This document shows, piece by piece, positions 28,987 through 29,733 of a DNA stretch of 29,733 bases. Made by a program: the position numbers and the translations under genes. Location of the stretch: positions 1 to 29,733 of the forward strand of contig JBBHKE010003573.1 in the NCBI GenBank assembly GCA_037447655.1. Direction: 5' to 3'. Origin of the DNA: Zygnema cylindricum. Its lineage: Eukaryota > Streptophyta > Zygnematophyceae > Zygnematales > Zygnemataceae. The notes below the pieces were generated by a model. It had not been told where the DNA came from. It saw only the letters and a list, made by a program, of their open reading frames with translations, and did no database searches. Numbering within the stretch: position 1 is the first letter of the stretch; each line of letters opens with the position of its first letter.

Positions 28987-29156
28987 CAGAGGGTTTAAGA
29001 AAATAAACCAAGTACCAAAGGGTTTAAGAAAATAAACGACGTACCAGAGGGTTTAAGATATAAACGAAGTACCAGAGGGTTTAAGAAAATAAACTAAATA
29101 CCAGAGGGTTTAAGAAAATAAACTAAATACCAGAGGGTTTAAGAAAACAAACTACC
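28987..29156. repeat. 29-bp minisatellite, about six units
   Basis: The unit is CAGAGGGTTTAAGAAAATAA followed by ACTAAATAC. Units differ by a few bases; one is shortened. On the gene strand it lies ~20 nt upstream of the acceptor for the exon at 28965. Confidence 0.92.
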
Positions 29157-29733
29157 AGGTACTACATATCGACCTCGTCACGGAAACTCATCAGCTTCCG
29201 TTGTATGAAGGAAGACATTGATTATAGAGCAACCTCATGGAATTTCAGAAGGGTGAAACACTTCACCTTTTAATAGACCCTCAGGACTTCAGAAAAAAAA
29301 ATAGTGTACATCGTTAATAAATATAGAACCTGTAGTTTATTTCAGTGTGGTTTATTCTAATGTATTAATTATTATTTAGGCGCAAGCAAAGTGGACGACT
29401 TTGGACCTTACCAGATTAGGGTTAAGAAAAACACTACAGTAGTATTATGAAGCTATTTCCTATTCAAGGGCAATTAAAAAAAACAAAAAAAAAAAAAAAA
29501 AAAAAACGACACCAAAATTAGTGTTATTAACCTAAAAGGACAACCAATTGACTGAAGAATGAGGTTGACTACAGAGCCCCCTGACATAACTTCACACGTG
29601 TAAAACCATAAACCGCGATAAACCTTTCAATTGCTACTAGCCCATCACAGACACACGAGACTAAAAAAAAAAAAAAAAGCTTGATTTTCCCAAGGTTAAG
29701 GGGTACTGCATGGTACCTGATAGAAAGGGGAGG
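29157..29733. other. Intron or 5' region of the dehydrogenase gene, no exon found
   Basis: The next upstream exon should encode the end of the N-terminal domain (a block like F-R-E-P-I-x-C-K-N), and I could not find it on the minus strand. A poly-A run is at about 29477..29506, followed by CACCAAAATTAGTGTTATTA, a likely end of a MITE relative. The last 80 bp hold a second A run. Confidence 0.5.

Noticed and set aside
28387-29011. Long minus-strand frames rich in F, V, S and C
   Set aside because: They are translations of the AAACAC/AAACAG array in three frames; the only real coding part is the exon 28864..28965.
1-29733. CRISPR arrays, bacterial operons or ribosome-binding sites
   Set aside because: The gene structure is eukaryotic with GT-AG introns; tandem arrays lack unique spacers between conserved repeats.

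Overview
The window is nuclear DNA from a eukaryote with a repeat-rich, AT-rich, intron-rich genome. A photosynthetic alga or other streptophyte-like plant is the best guess. The NADP-isocitrate dehydrogenase exons read closest to plant cytosolic enzymes, the CRA-domain exon resembles plant RanBPM-like proteins, and the LINE remnant is of a kind I associate with mosses and algae. This lineage call is inference; a similarity search on the dehydrogenase would settle it.

Only two host genes can be supported. On the minus strand, 24195..28965 carries eight exons encoding about 291 C-terminal residues of NADP-dependent isocitrate dehydrogenase. All seven introns are GT-AG, the reading phases agree at every junction, and the protein ends in AKL, a peroxisomal-targeting type tail. 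The first ~123 residues lie beyond the right edge. Also on the minus strand, 4083..4351 is a single exon of a RanBPM-like CRA-domain protein. It lies inside a 2.1 kb interval bounded by inverted termini of a local transposon family.

The rest is mobile DNA and its remains. Region 1..8.6 kb holds short TA-flanked inverted-repeat elements (MITEs) with termini close to TACACCGTGAATCGC, foldback elements, a 600 bp array of degenerate 22-bp units and a GA-rich tract. It also holds a non-autonomous hAT-type element (7042..7937) with a perfect 8-bp target duplication, nested inside one MITE. Region 8614..15031 is a complete but dead Ty1/copia retrotransposon: ~1.03 kb LTRs, a perfect AAGGG target duplication, and gag, protease, integrase, RT and RNase H all recognisable but broken by stops and frameshifts. 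Two integrase catalytic acidic residues are lost.

Region 15.0..22 kb holds more repeat families: a very GTAC-rich tandem block at 16.0..16.75 kb, a ~650 bp direct repeat pair with a similar reading frame at 16.76 and 18.31 kb, MITEs and hAT fragments. Region 22.2..23.1 kb is the 3' end of a LINE coding region with a CCHC-like knuckle and what looks like a restriction-enzyme-like endonuclease domain, broken by one frameshift. From 24 kb on, the dehydrogenase introns carry a second hAT-type MITE and several tandem repeats that sit right against splice sites.

The genes do not form a pathway. No clear new multi-gene system was found. The most interesting leads are the possible exon capture by the TA-flanked element family, the GTAC-saturated repeats, the lack of an obvious primer site in the copia element, its antisense tRNA-like LTR segment, and the LINE endonuclease type.
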